A DNA stretch of 64,000 bases from the NCBI GenBank assembly GCA_016647705.1, contig CM028329.1, positions 15,091,910 through 15,155,909 on the forward strand, given 5' to 3'. The position numbers and the translations under genes are program-made. Within the stretch, counting starts at the first letter, position 1. Each line of letters begins with the position of its first letter. Origin of the DNA: Eucommia ulmoides. Lineage: Eukaryota > Streptophyta > Magnoliopsida > Garryales > Eucommiaceae. Below are positions 37,720 through 50,400 of the stretch, piece by piece. A model generated the notes under the pieces. It searched no databases and was not told where the DNA came from. It was given only the letters and a program-made list of their open reading frames with translations.

Positions 37720-38310
37720 TAGGGATGTCAATGGTCTCGGTTTCATATAAAATCAAAATCAAAATTATTACATATATCAAACTAAAACCGCAATTAAAAC
37801 TGACGTTTTTTTTAAAATGATTTTACAACCAAACTATTGAAACTTACACAAAACCAAAACTAAAACCACAAAACGATTTAAAAAATTTCAATTTTATAAA
37901 AAATCAAAACCACAAAACATTTTTTATATATAAACAAAAATATCATTAAAATATAAAACGTAAATTCCAAAATATAAAATCATTAATTGTTACAATAAAC
38001 GTTTCTAACCATAATTAAAATACAACGATAATTAAAATAAACGATTATAACCGTAATTGTTTCAATAAATAAAAACATATATATATTAGGGGTTAAACTA
38101 TATATATCTTAAATATCATTTTCTCGGTTCGATTTTTCGGTTTCGCAGTTCAATTTCGCTGTTACTATCCCAAATCTAAAATTGAAACCACTTCAGTTGC
38201 TAATTTCAAAGTCAAAACCACAACTAAAACATTTAATCGATATCAAAATCGGACTATTCGGTTCGATTTCTCTTAGTTACTAGTCAGTTCAGATTTTTTT
38301 GCCATCCCTA
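37720..38310. mobile_element. hAT-type MITE (591 bp)
   Basis: Ends are TAGGGATGTCAA and TTGCCATCCCTA, an inverted pair of the TAGGGATG type known from Ac-like hAT elements. Flanks CGGTTGAT and CGGTATAC match at five of eight positions, a possible decayed 8-bp target duplication. The interior is rich in ggttcgatttcggtt / aaaaccaaaatc strings and non-coding. The tandem-duplication breakpoint (38056-38059) lies inside it. Confidence 0.65.
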
Positions 38311-38923
38311 CGGTATACAAAAAGAGGTTCTCTCTTTCCTCGTCAACCAGAGTTTGGCTTTCCTAAAAAACACTTTAGGAATTAAATTTTGAATTTAATT
38401 CTAAATGCACCAAGTCCTTGTGAGGGAGTACGCTCTTAAGATTGCTCGGAGAGATGATTAGTCGAGATGCGCACAAACTGACGCAGGCAACAACTTACCG
38501 TCAAACCATTAAAAAAAAAACAACTTTACCCATCAAGATCCGGCGTACTTGAAAATGAAGAGCAAAAGCACAGTAGGGTTTGGCTCACTTTTTCCTATGT
38601 CCGGCAATTTGATAATTGCCAAAGGGTAAAATGTAGCACACTTCGATAGGTTTTAACAATGTCAGGGTTTGGGGGGTTTCGGGGAGTGCGGGAGTGACGA
38701 GAACGAAGAACTACAATTTAATGCAAACCGGAAAAAGGAAATATCCTAGGCACCCGAAATTGACAAAATTTTGAGGAAAAAAAAATCAATAGATTTCATC
38801 AAGTGGATAGGAAAATCAGGAACCGAAGCCACGGCTGCCCCTCTGAAGCAGCTGTTGCAACAATTTCCTTCTAATCCTTGCCAGTGTCTTCTTCAATGAG
38901 TTGCCCAATAGCATTTTCCGGAT
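38311..38923 (-). other. 3' flank and probable 3' UTR of the MYB gene
   Basis: No other gene seen. Reading on from the stop, a second frame contains NAIGQLIEEDTGKD (about 38918-38877), which vaguely recalls the acidic C-terminal tail of GAMYB proteins. A clear polyadenylation site was not identified. Confidence 0.4.
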
Positions 38924-39078
38924 TTAATTCTCCCTATCACGGTCAGTGTAAGGGCCGAAACAATTTGCGCCAAGAAACATATCTGGCCGGGAAAGGAAAT
39001 CCCCATTCAAAATATCATCATACTTCGCACTGTAGTCTGAAAAAGCCCAGTCAACCGCCTCTTTCTTAACTTCAGATC
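38924..39078 (-). CDS. GAMYB-like gene, coding exon 3
   Basis: Acceptor TTTTTTGAAG just before 39078. Codes for [13 protein letters not shown] and the C-terminal ...[13 protein letters not shown]... segment, ending TAA at 38926-38924. The VKxEAVDWAF and SRPDxxLG patterns are those of the GAMYB C-terminus. It joins exon 2 in phase 1 (CAC-G / GA-TCT). Confidence 0.8.
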
Positions 39079-42000
39079 CTTCAAAAAATAAAACAGGATC
39101 ACAGTAATATAAACAAATGACATCAAGAAGATAGGAAATGAAAAGAAACAAATACATGGTTATTATATTAACCGTGTAGATTCTCACTTGGCATGGTGTC
39201 AACAGGTTGAGGTTCATCCAGTGAGGTTCCACTGATAGGAGTATATGCACTGAAATCTGATGCAGCGGACTGACCACGAGGAGAGAGAGGGTATCCATAT
39301 GATCCCCATTCAGCATCAAGAAGATTGTGAGGCAAACTATCCACTAATACCTCTCCACCCATAACAGAAGCATTAGAAAACTGATGCAGCGAATTGTTCT
39401 GTGCTGGGTATAGAACGGCATCCAGCAGGCCACTGTTCCTTGCCAACTGTGTATGCTCTGCTGGAGAGGAGTGAATCAAAGTATCAACAGACTCAAGGGG
39501 AGGCAGTGGGGAAGACATTTTGCCCCAGCTACCAGCCTGAGTATCTGAATATTGGAGTGAAGGGAGCTCCAACTTCGTCGCCCAATGGATGGGCTCAGAA
39601 GCAGAGATGAGGTTTAAAAGGCCATCTTCGCCAGGAAGTAAACCTAGGGATGATGGATCATTTGCATTCAGATAATAATCATAGTTCTGGTATTGATTGA
39701 ATGCTGCGGAAACATCACCACCACTCGAATCGGGGAGTAAACACTCTAATCCACAAAGACGGTTGGGTGGATCCATTGGTGAGAACCGAAACCTTTTACT
39801 ATAGGAAGGTCCAAGACCTCTGGCGAGGAAGCTACTTGCAGGAGGAATATCAAGCATGTTATGAACATCAAGAATCTTTGGCAGGTGCAATTGATGAGTA
39901 AGTTCCAAATTCACGATCTCTGTAGCCGGAATCTCAAAGATCTCTGTTTGAAAGAGTTCAGGAAAAGATGTATTTCCAGAAGGGAATGTAGCCATGCTCT
40001 GACTCTGTTGGTTCTCGTTTGAGGTCTGCAAACAGAGATCAGAAGGATATATAGGCAAGCCAGCACGTTGTCGTCTCTTGATTCTAGTGTTCCAAAAGTT
40101 CTTTATCTCATTATCTGTACGGCCAGGCAACTGAGAGCCCACCAAAAATTAAAAAAGTCAGCATCCAAGAATCCAAAGCGAATAGCGAAGAAACAGAAAC
40201 AGAAACGTTTTTTACTCATACAGAAAAAAAAACGAGATTATGCCACTTGTAATACTGCATAGTATGATTATACTTGTTAGCTGCACTGTAAATATTTTTG
40301 CATGGTTGACGCCAAGAGAAGTGTACATACAAAAGTTAAGGTTGCAGTAGAGGAGAATAATAAGGTGACCAGTTTAAGAAGAACTTTAAAGATTTGGTAT
40401 GTCAAAAGCCCTCATACATTTTAGATAATAGTTTACATATCAAATCAATAAAGAAATTTGACTTAAAATAAGATCTTTAAATCATGGATTGTTATTGAAA
40501 ATCTTACAACACCATATCTTCCAACATAAATAATTAAAATTATGATCAATATAAGAACTTAAATCTATCTAGAAGTACTTTACATTATTGGTAACAGCTG
40601 GTGCTAAGTTCTACAGCATAGAGGTCATGCAATGCAGGACCTAGTGGTTCCATTGTTTATTTGTGTGTTTTGGTAGGTCTCTAACTTTGGTCTGTTACAG
40701 TCATGGTAGGAAACAATTGATAATTAGACAATTTCTAGAACAAGTTCTCCTAATCCTCGTCATTACAGGAATCGAATACGGAAAGTCCCAAAATAGTAGG
40801 ATAAGGATGCAAGCTAAGAAATGGACAATGATAATTAAATATTTTATGTGTAATCATATACATTAAATTGATTAATGTTTAGTCAAAATTGAGTTATACG
40901 CAAATTTAAGTAATAAATAATATACCCTACTAACACCAAATGAGGCAATGTAATAATACCAACTATAGTTTCCTATTTCATTCAAGAGGAGAAGTGAGTT
41001 TTTAGGAGTTGTCTAGTGGTAAGGCCTACTTCCCCCGGACAGGTGGTCTATAGTTGGAATCTCACTCGGTGTGCGAGCGACTAAAAAAACTAAAAAATAT
41101 ATATATGTAAGAGGAATAAAGGTTTTTCAAGAATATGAAATTAGGAAATGTCTGATCTTTATATAATTACATTCAATCCTCTTATTCTCTAAATATTACA
41201 AAAATTATTCATCGAGGTGTCCCACGTGTCCTTGCCTGTCCTAAAAGTAACCATGGAATATTAACACATGGATTTAGGCATGTCTAATACGTATCCAGAC
41301 ATGTCCATCATGCATCCATGTCAAATACATTTTCCAACATGGATATGATGGCTGCTAAAAGTGTTGGTGCTTCCTAGGTAATGCCTATAAAAGCACACAA
41401 TTTGTTATTGAAGTTAATACCATTGGAGTTTTCCTTGCTTATATATCTTGTGAATTCAAGAATCCTCTGCCTAGTTTCTTTCATTATTCTGCTCGTTATT
41501 CCACCAAGCATCTGAATACAGACTGCAAAAGCATAATGGCAAATATAGACCATGACCTACTTACAAAGTTCCTACAACTTGGTGATGAATCTGGAATGAT
41601 TTTTATTACTTCGAGTACTTCCTTGACACTCAAAGACAAAATATTCACCATTGATATGCTAACAAAACCAAGAAACTGAAATACTTGCATGAATATTGTC
41701 TGGCTTTATCACCACCAGCTCAAATTGTAAGTTGTTTAAATTGGTTTGAACACTATCGCGTGGAAATGAATTACTAGCATGAATATCTTTGGCTTCATCA
41801 CCAGCTCAAAATTATCAGTTATTTAACATTTTTTGAACACTCTCACTTGGCATTATAAAGATTTCAGACCTAGGCCATAGTTGTCTAATCATTTTTGAAA
41901 GAAGCCAGAGACCACCTCATACTTGGGCACTCCGATGTTCCATTCAACTAACCATAGACTAGAGATGTTTTTGATTTTAAACACTTTTATCATCTTACTT

Positions 42001-45000
42001 GAGGTGAAAGTATGTCAATTTAATAATTGAAGTGGAAACAAATCACAGATTATATAAAATTATCATTCACGCAAAAAATCAAGAAAATTACAATAGTTTC
42101 ATAGCTTGAAATTGTGACTTAACATTGTGATGCATTGCCAACAAAGACTGGATACATCAATCAACATCATATGTTTTTACCATACAAAAAGACTAATAAA
42201 TTAACACCCCTAATATAGTATATATGTAAACTTGTAGAGTCATAGACATGAACTATTTTTGTATCTAACTATTCAGAATGACATACAAAATTGAGTTTTT
42301 TAAGGAAAAATAGTAACAAAATTGCTTCTTTATACATGGAAAATGGACCAGTCAATCATTATTGAACTGACAACTTAATCAACCTCATTACCAAAAATAT
42401 CCTAGCACTAAAGAAACCCCCAGACTAAGAAAATGTATAAAAACTTGATCATGCCACACAATCGGAATATCTCCACATAAGTTCCACTAGACCAGCCATC
42501 ATGAAGAGCCTAGCAGTAAAATTCATTTGAATGAATACATTTATTCAGTTATCAGTTATTTGATTTATCTCAACTTCAAAAGTTATTTCAGTTAAAAAAA
42601 AAAATGTATTTGAATGAATGCATGAGCAGATTAATTGGCCCATCTCTAGAAATTCATGGGCCATCTAGTAGTTAAAATCTAATATTTGAGCCCTAAAACA
42701 AAAGGATACGAGTATTTAGGAGTTCTACTCCGCAATGACAAAATGTTGGAATCAAGTGGCCCTCATAGAATACACGGAGTTACAAATGTGTACACTGTAA
42801 ATCGTGCGTAGAGAAGAACAACCACCGATTTAATTTTTTGTGGCATTACGTGATTTGCTAGACTTCATGGGATAATTATGCATCGTAGCCCACTCTCTAC
42901 TGTTACTATACGTCAGTAAGCTATTGACTAAAGAGATGTTTTAGGTCTCAATCAGAAAAAGGAAATCTGCAAACCCCTAGTCCATCTATTTTAGCAATTC
43001 CTTCCAAACCATCTTCTAATCATCAGAACAAGTCTCATTCGAGACTTGTTTACGATAAATTTAGCTTCTGTAGGCAAAAGGGTCATTGGAAGGCTCAATG
43101 CCTTGAGTTTAGTAGAACATAGCAACAACAACCTCCGTTGAAATTTAACAATCAATCACAAAAATGACCTTACAAGCCTCGACAGCCTAACACGACAACA
43201 ATTGTACCCACATCAAACTCATTTAGTTTTGTAAACTCAACATCTTCTGATCCCACAATGGACACACTTGCTAAGTTGTTTTGAAAGTTTCGTATTACAC
43301 AGCCACATGTTATGTCTGCCTCTTCAGTAGATTTGTTACCCCCTAGTTATCCAGATAATGTCTTCCTCTATCTGGTCCTAGATTCCATATGTCACCTAAT
43401 TTGTCATCTTCTACTTCTCAAAGTACTACATCTTTTGTATATGTTATGATCATTGATGGTACTCCGATATCATTAGCAAGCATCGGTTTTGTTGTCACGC
43501 CTAGGTTATTTCTTTCTAGTGCTAATCACATTCGTAATCTCTTCTTTCTAGTGTTAATCGCATTCATAATCTTACATTGAATCTTGTTTATTTTAGTCAA
43601 TTATGTGATTCTGATTACTCATGCTTAGTGTTGTAAAAACCGAGCATTGGGCAGAACGTTTTAACCTGTTTGGAGCAAAGCGTAAGCCTTGAGGTGTGGC
43701 ACATAAGCCCCACAATATATCAAATTTTTAATATTTTAAAAATATATATATTATATATACTTAAAAATATAAAAAATGAGTAAAAATGATATATATGAAA
43801 AATAAATATAGATAAAATCATAAGATGACAAAAGTTATGAATAATTAATAGTAATTTAATTGAAATTATATTTTCGATATGAAGCCAATCTATTTAGGAA
43901 TATTGTTAAATATTATTCATTATTTTGTTATCTATTTCTAATAATTAATAATCTTTCTTGAATTTTGGTCAAAAATTCCAAAATTTTCTTTTAGAGTTTT
44001 TTACACTCCACACCCCTGAAGTTAGACCCCAATCCCACATTTGGTCCCTGTTGTTTCAATTTCAACACATATAACCCTAATGCATTTCAATTGTTTCAGT
44101 TAAGGCTAATTCGCTAACACCGTTTGAAATTGGTTGGAAAAATATCACATGTTTGACACATGACCGTTAATGAGGGGCAAAATTGTCTTCTTGTTCTACT
44201 ATTGAAATTCGACCACATAACTAGACTAAATTGGAACAACCATAAACCTTAAGGGTGGAAAATATAATTTCACTTAATTCTTTTTTTTTTTCCTTCTTTT
44301 TTTTCCTTTTTCTTTTTCTTCTGCTTCTTCTTCTCTGATCTCTCTCTCTGCAACTCAACGCCACCCCCCACTGGCTCTAAGTTCTATCTCTACAACTCAA
44401 CGCCACCCCCCACCAGCTCTGCAACTCACCGCCACCCCCCCACCTGCCCACCCTCTCTCAGTGCCAGCCCACCATTGTCAATTTCATTAACTTCTCTCTC
44501 TCTCCCCCTCTCATGTGGACACCCCGCCGAAAAACACAATTTTTCAACTCCGACACTTTCTCCATGAAGCATTCAGCCAGCGACTGCAAGAGCAACCTCT
44601 CCGTTTTGTCATCGTGTTCTCTATTTTCCTATTCGGTCGCTTCATCTACGACGAGGACGAGAAATCAATCGTGGAGTACCCATTTTCTCGGCCCAAAAAT
44701 CACGAAGAACAATCTAGTAAGAGAACTCCAGTTCCAACAACTATCAAGAATGGCAGCGAAATCCTCGTCACCATTTTGTCGAGTTCGAGAAATGTGGATG
44801 AGGAGCCGGAAGAAAAAGCAAAACCATTACTCTGAAATCGATAATTATCAAAGCTAAAGTGGGTGAAAAAGAAAAAGAAGAAGAAGAAGAAGAGGAGAAG
44901 AAGAATGAAACTCTGGCAGGAGAAGATGAAGAATAAGAAGCGAAGGAGGAGGATGTGAAGAAGAAGAAGATCATAACACCGAAGATGAAGAAGATGAGGA

Positions 45001-47401
45001 GGAAGCTGTGAAATTGCCACCGGAAGACTATGATCTCTTCACCAATGGGGGGATGGCGGTGAGTTGCAGACCCAGTAGGGGGTGGCAGTCAGTTGCACAC
45101 ACACAGAGAGAGAGAAGCAGCAAAAGAAAAAGAAAAAAGAAAAAAAATAAGTGAAATTATATTATCCACCCCTAAAGGTTTATGGCTGTTCCAATTTAGT
45201 CTAGGTATGTGGTTAAATTTTAATAGTTGAACAAAAAGACAATTTTGCACTCATTAATGGTCATGTACCAAACATGTGACATTTTTCCATCCAATTTCAA
45301 ACGGTGTTAGCGAATTAGCGTTATAGTACGATTCCTTGTCTTAGCTAAGGTGCCTTTAAGCTTCCAGTTCTTCAGTTTGATAGGAGTAGGTGCTTGTTGC
45401 TCACTCGTTGTCAACTAAACGAGTCTTGACCTTAACTGAAACGATTAAAATACAACCTCTTGGGGTCAAACTCCAAGGATGTAAAGTGCAAAAAGCTCTT
45501 TTCTTCATTAATTTAAAAAAATATAAATTAGAGAAAACAATTGCTTTATTTCTAGATAAAAACATAAAAACTGCATGATTTAACCCTAGTTCTCCTATTT
45601 CCGCAACAATCGACCTCTGTTTCCTCATTTGAATGATAACCTCTACTACTCAAACCTTAGTCGTACCTCTAGCCTTCGAGATCTAGCACCAACGAAGTGA
45701 TGAAGACGAAAACGAAGACGTAGATAAAGATAATGACAAACACATCAAACAGGTGCAAAATCAAGTTCTATCTCTCTCTCTTGATTTTTCTAATGATGGA
45801 AACACAAGGCGTAAGCCCTCGAATTTTACCCAGAGTGAAGTTGGGTGTCACCCACGGCACTTGGGCGCAAGCCCAATTGGAAAATCGCCCGCTTAATGCC
45901 CCGGGGAAGTTTAGGACCACCCCGCCTCTGTGCAAGCCCCACAAATACCTTTTACAACATTGCTCATGCTCTTTTTCTTCTACTTCTTGTCATGTGCAAG
46001 ATTCGATCCAAGAAGCTGATTGGGACGAGCCATAGGAAGGGAGGACTATATATTTTGGATAAGCTAAAAGTGTAAAGTGTTGAAGTTGTAAGTGTTGACC
46101 TATTGTCTTTTAATTTGACCTTTTCTTCTTCCAAATTTTATTTATGGCCTTCTCGTTGTGGTCATGTTTCAACCTCTCATTTAAAGCACTTAGTGTCTAC
46201 AGGAGCATTCAAAATTATGTTAGCTTGTGATATTTCTGATTGTAGTGGGAGTAAGCTGGTAAAATTCTATATTTTACCTTTTAATTGAAGTAATTCGTCC
46301 TCTCTTGCACCATTTGATCAAGTTAATTTTGACACGTACTTCCCCCAATTGCCACGAAAGGGGGGGATCTCTATATTAATTTTTGTTTTATTGATGATTA
46401 CACTCGGTATTGTTAGGTTTATCTTATGTAACGTCATTCTAAATTTTTGGTATTTTTCAAACATTTCGAACTCTTGTTAAAACCCAATATTCTGCTAGTT
46501 ATCAAGTATTTCACATGGCATCATTAACCAAACTTTGTGTATCGATAGTCCAAAGGAAACATAGGTACATTACTGAAACTGCTTATGCCCTCTTATTGTT
46601 TGCCTATGTTCCTAGTTCATTATAGAGATAAGCAATTTACTGTCGTAAATCTTGTAGAAATCCAATGGGCCTAACTCACTCCCAAAAGACGCCTTGAAAG
46701 AGGAGGATTACCCCTAGATTTATATATAGCTCAAGACCACGTAACACAAGCGACGTGGGATTCAACTCGCCCCCTTACGCGCAAGGTGGACTTTAACAAA
46801 CCATTGCGAACAAATATCGGGGGGCCAAAAATCAATTTGGGATTCAACATGTCTCCTCACACGCAGGGTGGACTTTGACAAATCACTGCAAAAGGATATC
46901 GGGGGGCTCATCATTGATGTGGGATTCAACATGCCCAACATCAGATAGAATTCCAATAGGCCTATCTCACTCTCAAAAAACGCCTTGGATTAGGAGGATT
47001 ACCCCTAAATTTATATATATCCCAGAATCAGGTAAAACAAACGATGTGGGATTCAACTCGCCCCTTCACGCGTAGGGTAGACTTCGACAAACCACAGCGA
47101 ACGGACTTGGGGGCCCCAACAATAATGTGGGATTCAACAAATCTAAGTAATAAGATCTCATTCTCTCACTCCTCATATCTATCTTCATTTGAAGTTGTTT
47201 GGGCATGCTCCTGACTATTCTTCCTTGAGAATTTTTTTGGTGTAATTGTTTTGTTGTTTGACCGATTGTAGAGCGTACTAAATTATCTTCCATCTCTGTC
47301 ATTTATGTCGTTGTAGGTCATGGTGTGAGACAAAAGAGATATCGTTGTTTTGCTCCAATTGCACAAAAACTTAATGTGCCCTGTGATGTTGTGTTTCTTG
47401 A

Positions 47402-47451
<50 letters not shown>

Positions 47452-50400
47452 ATTCTATTCCTGCTAGTACTCATAATTTCACTTAATCTGATCTCATTTG
47501 CACTGATCCTTTGTTTGATGATACAGATAGGTTTATCTCCTCAAATCCTAGTACAAATACTAACTCACTTCGTGCTTCTTATTTTCCGATTGTATCTTTT
47601 ACTCTAAATTATTCTCGCACGACTCACACTATTAATTTTGCAATTATTGATGCTTCTAATGCTCTCTCCCATCCAACAGCTACCCAAGCACCTTATGAGA
47701 CTGTGGATCCTCCTTGTTTTCCTCATATCAATCCACTCATACACCCGGTTATGTTTACTCTTGTTATTCAAATTCTTTTGCTTCCTCTTAGCCTCCATTC
47801 ACCGGCTCTCTAAGGCTTTGTCCTATAAAGAGATCACTCTTGATCCTCTTTGGTAGCAAACTATGGTTGAGGAACTCTGCTTTGTACAATACGAATACTT
47901 GGGAATTGGTATTTTTACCTCCTAGTAAAATTACAACTGGTTCTCGCTCGATTTACAAAATTATGGCCTATAAAGCGGTAGTTATTAATCCCCTTTGGCA
48001 TCAACCTATGGCTGAGGAACACTGCTTTACACAATACAGATACTTCGAATTTGGTATTTTTACCTCCTGGTAAAAGAGCAATTGGTTCTCGTTGGGTTTA
48101 CAAAATTAAAACCAAGTCAGATAGGTTAGTTGAGTAGTACAAAGCTCAATTAATTGCCAAGGAATTTTCTCAGCAACATAGATTAGGAGGAGACCTTTGT
48201 TCTGGTTACAAAAATGACAATTGTCCATACTCTGATTGTTGTTTCATTTGTTCGTTAATGATGTATATCACAGATGTTAAAATGCCTTCTTTAATGGCAA
48301 TTTTTTTTGAAGAAGTTTACATGGTTCCATCTCTTGGTATTGCACATAATCATGGATAAGTTTGCAAGCTCAAGAAAACTCTATATGGCATTAAATTGGC
48401 ACCCCAGCCCTAGGTTGAGAAGTTTTCTAATGTGAGTACTTCTCTTGGTTATTGTCCTAGTAATTATGATTCTGCTCTTTTTATAAAGTGTGCCATTACA
48501 AAAATTGTATTCTGCTTTCTTTATATATTGATAACATGATTATCATTGGTAATGATGTTAATAGGATTGCAATCCTGAAGTCAGAACTATCTCGTCAGTT
48601 TGAATAAACGAATCTTGGGTACGCAACATTTTGGGTATTGAAGTAGCGTTTCCTCCAAAATGCTAAATTCTCTCACTTTAAGTACACATTTGACATTCTT
48701 GAGCGTGTTCGCCTCACTAATACTAGGACATCGATGTCTCCTACTACGGTTCATTGGGTTGTTGTCTTTTGTATCCTACGGCATCTGCGAGGTACCATCT
48801 TTTAGACCTCTTCTTTGGAGCTACATGTAAAACCACATGCTAATTGGGCCAGTGATCACACAGATCGTAACTTTGTCACTGGTTTTTGCATATTTTTGGA
48901 TGATTCTCTTGTTTCTTGAAAGAGCAAAAAACATAATGTTGTTTCAAGATATTCCACAAACGTTATCGTGTGATGGCATTGACTACCACCATGATAGTTT
49001 GGTTACGTTGGCCACTTGCAGTTATGGGTGTTTCTCTTTCTCATCTTACTCACGTATCGTGATAACAAGAGTGTTATTCAAATTTCTCACAAATCACAAC
49101 TCGATTTTTCATGAATGGACCAAGCAAATTGAGATTGATTGTCATCTCACTCGTTATCGTCTTCAGCATGGTACTATTACTTTATTTTTTGTTTCCTATT
49201 CTCTACAGATTGCAGACTTGTTTACCAAGTCACATTATAATCCGTGTTTTCATTTTTTGGCTGGCAAATTTTGATGTTGCGTCTTGCTACATCATGAATT
49301 TACGGGGGGATATCAAAATTATTATATATATTTATTAGTATTTAAGGATTGAATAGTCTTTTACTTCTTAGGTTTTGCCACAATCTTTTACGTATTCTAG
49401 GTTTTGCCCATATAAGTTATCCTAGGTCTTTTTATTGTAGCATTGTGTTCATTACTTTGTATTAAACCCCTAACCTCCTTTTTTCGGTTTTGATTTTATG
49501 TTATTCAATGATCTTAACAAAAGACAAAAAGAAAAAAGGTGACCTACAGATGCAAAGTTTTCCAAGGAGCCAGGCAATCGAATCGACCCATTGGGGCGAT
49601 CACTCACATATCTCTAGGAATATATATACACACACACACAAAGTTTTCCAAGGAGCCAGGCAATCGAATCGACCCCTTGGGGCGATCACTCACATATCTC
49701 TAGGAATATATATACACACACATGCACACATAAGTATGTGTGTGCACGTATATAAAAACAAATAGGTTAGGGTCTTGAGGTAGGTCCCAAGACTCGATGC
49801 AAGTAGTATAACATCAGCCCCTTTCTCCTGATCACCTTTTTTTCCCCACACCACAAAAAATAACTTGTAAACCCGTCCAATTAGGCTGGGCCAAGGACCC
49901 ATCGGGTGCAGACCAAAACTCCATCACTACACATGAGCTTTGTAATATGTGGATACATATTCAGAAACCATCTATTCATATCCAAGATCATGTTTTCAAA
50001 AAGAATAAAAATTAGGAACTCTTATTTCTATATTGGATAATGGAGAAGTCAGCTCTTATTCTCCAAACATTAATCCACCAAAACGAAGCACAAATATGGC
50101 TGAATCTAAGCACATAAAAGATGCATTTTCAGTAGCATCATCTTCCCGTTTATAATTATGCATATGATTTGTAATAGGTCATTTGCATTAAAAAATGAAC
50201 CCATAATAGGTTAGGCTAACTATATACCTTTCAAACATAATATAATTTAATAATTCTCATCTACATGTTTCAATGCAATTACTAGCCCCTATGTCTGTGT
50301 CCATGTCAACCACTTAGATCATATAATTGAAATGGTAGATCTAATTGATGGAAATTGACCAAGGCCACCCCTTCATACCTATATTAGGCGAGGGTGGGAA

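Larger units (their letters stand above)
24500..38059. repeat. Copy B of the large tandem segmental duplication
   Basis: Order: Copia-1-type LTR end (24500-25945), Copia-2B (25957-35152), shared flank with D repeats (35153-37719), hAT MITE part (37720-38059). It holds its own insertions (26849-28558 and 30144-32880). Its sequence between 25600 and 29445 has no counterpart in copy A, where Gypsy E1 lies instead. Confidence 0.75.
43625..46085. mobile_element. Unclassified insertion in Copia-3 that carries a MULE-like element
   Basis: Copia-3 homology stops near 43625 and resumes near 46090. The outer parts (43625-44100 and 45320-46085) contain gtgttgtaaaaaccg, gcgtaagcc and gggcgcaagccc strings common in plant repeats. 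I cannot assign a superfamily or define its ends. Confidence 0.35.
42950..49510 (+). mobile_element. Copia-3: broken Ty1/Copia retrotransposon in the MYB intron (fossil)
   Basis: Parts in order: zinc knuckle [12 protein letters not shown] (about 43069-43104), protease-linked region (about 43390-43625), GAG-pre-integrase (about 46100-46290), integrase (to about 47400, with a KRYRCFAP-type end), RT (about 47840-48600), RNase H (about 48830-49290), purine tract ACGGGGGGA (49301-49309) and the start of a 3' LTR. It is on the plus strand, antisense to the gene. It is interrupted at 43625-46085 and 46653-47139. Broken with many breaks; old. Its 5' LTR was not identified. Confidence 0.75.

Noticed and set aside
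39401-39901. Plus-strand open frames at the MYB locus
   Set aside because: Antisense shadows of MYB coding exon 2.
41380-41690. Possible Copia RNase H fragment in the MYB intron
   Set aside because: A plus-strand frame near MLTKPRN looks faintly RNase H-like, but no catalytic motif or neighbouring domain supports it.
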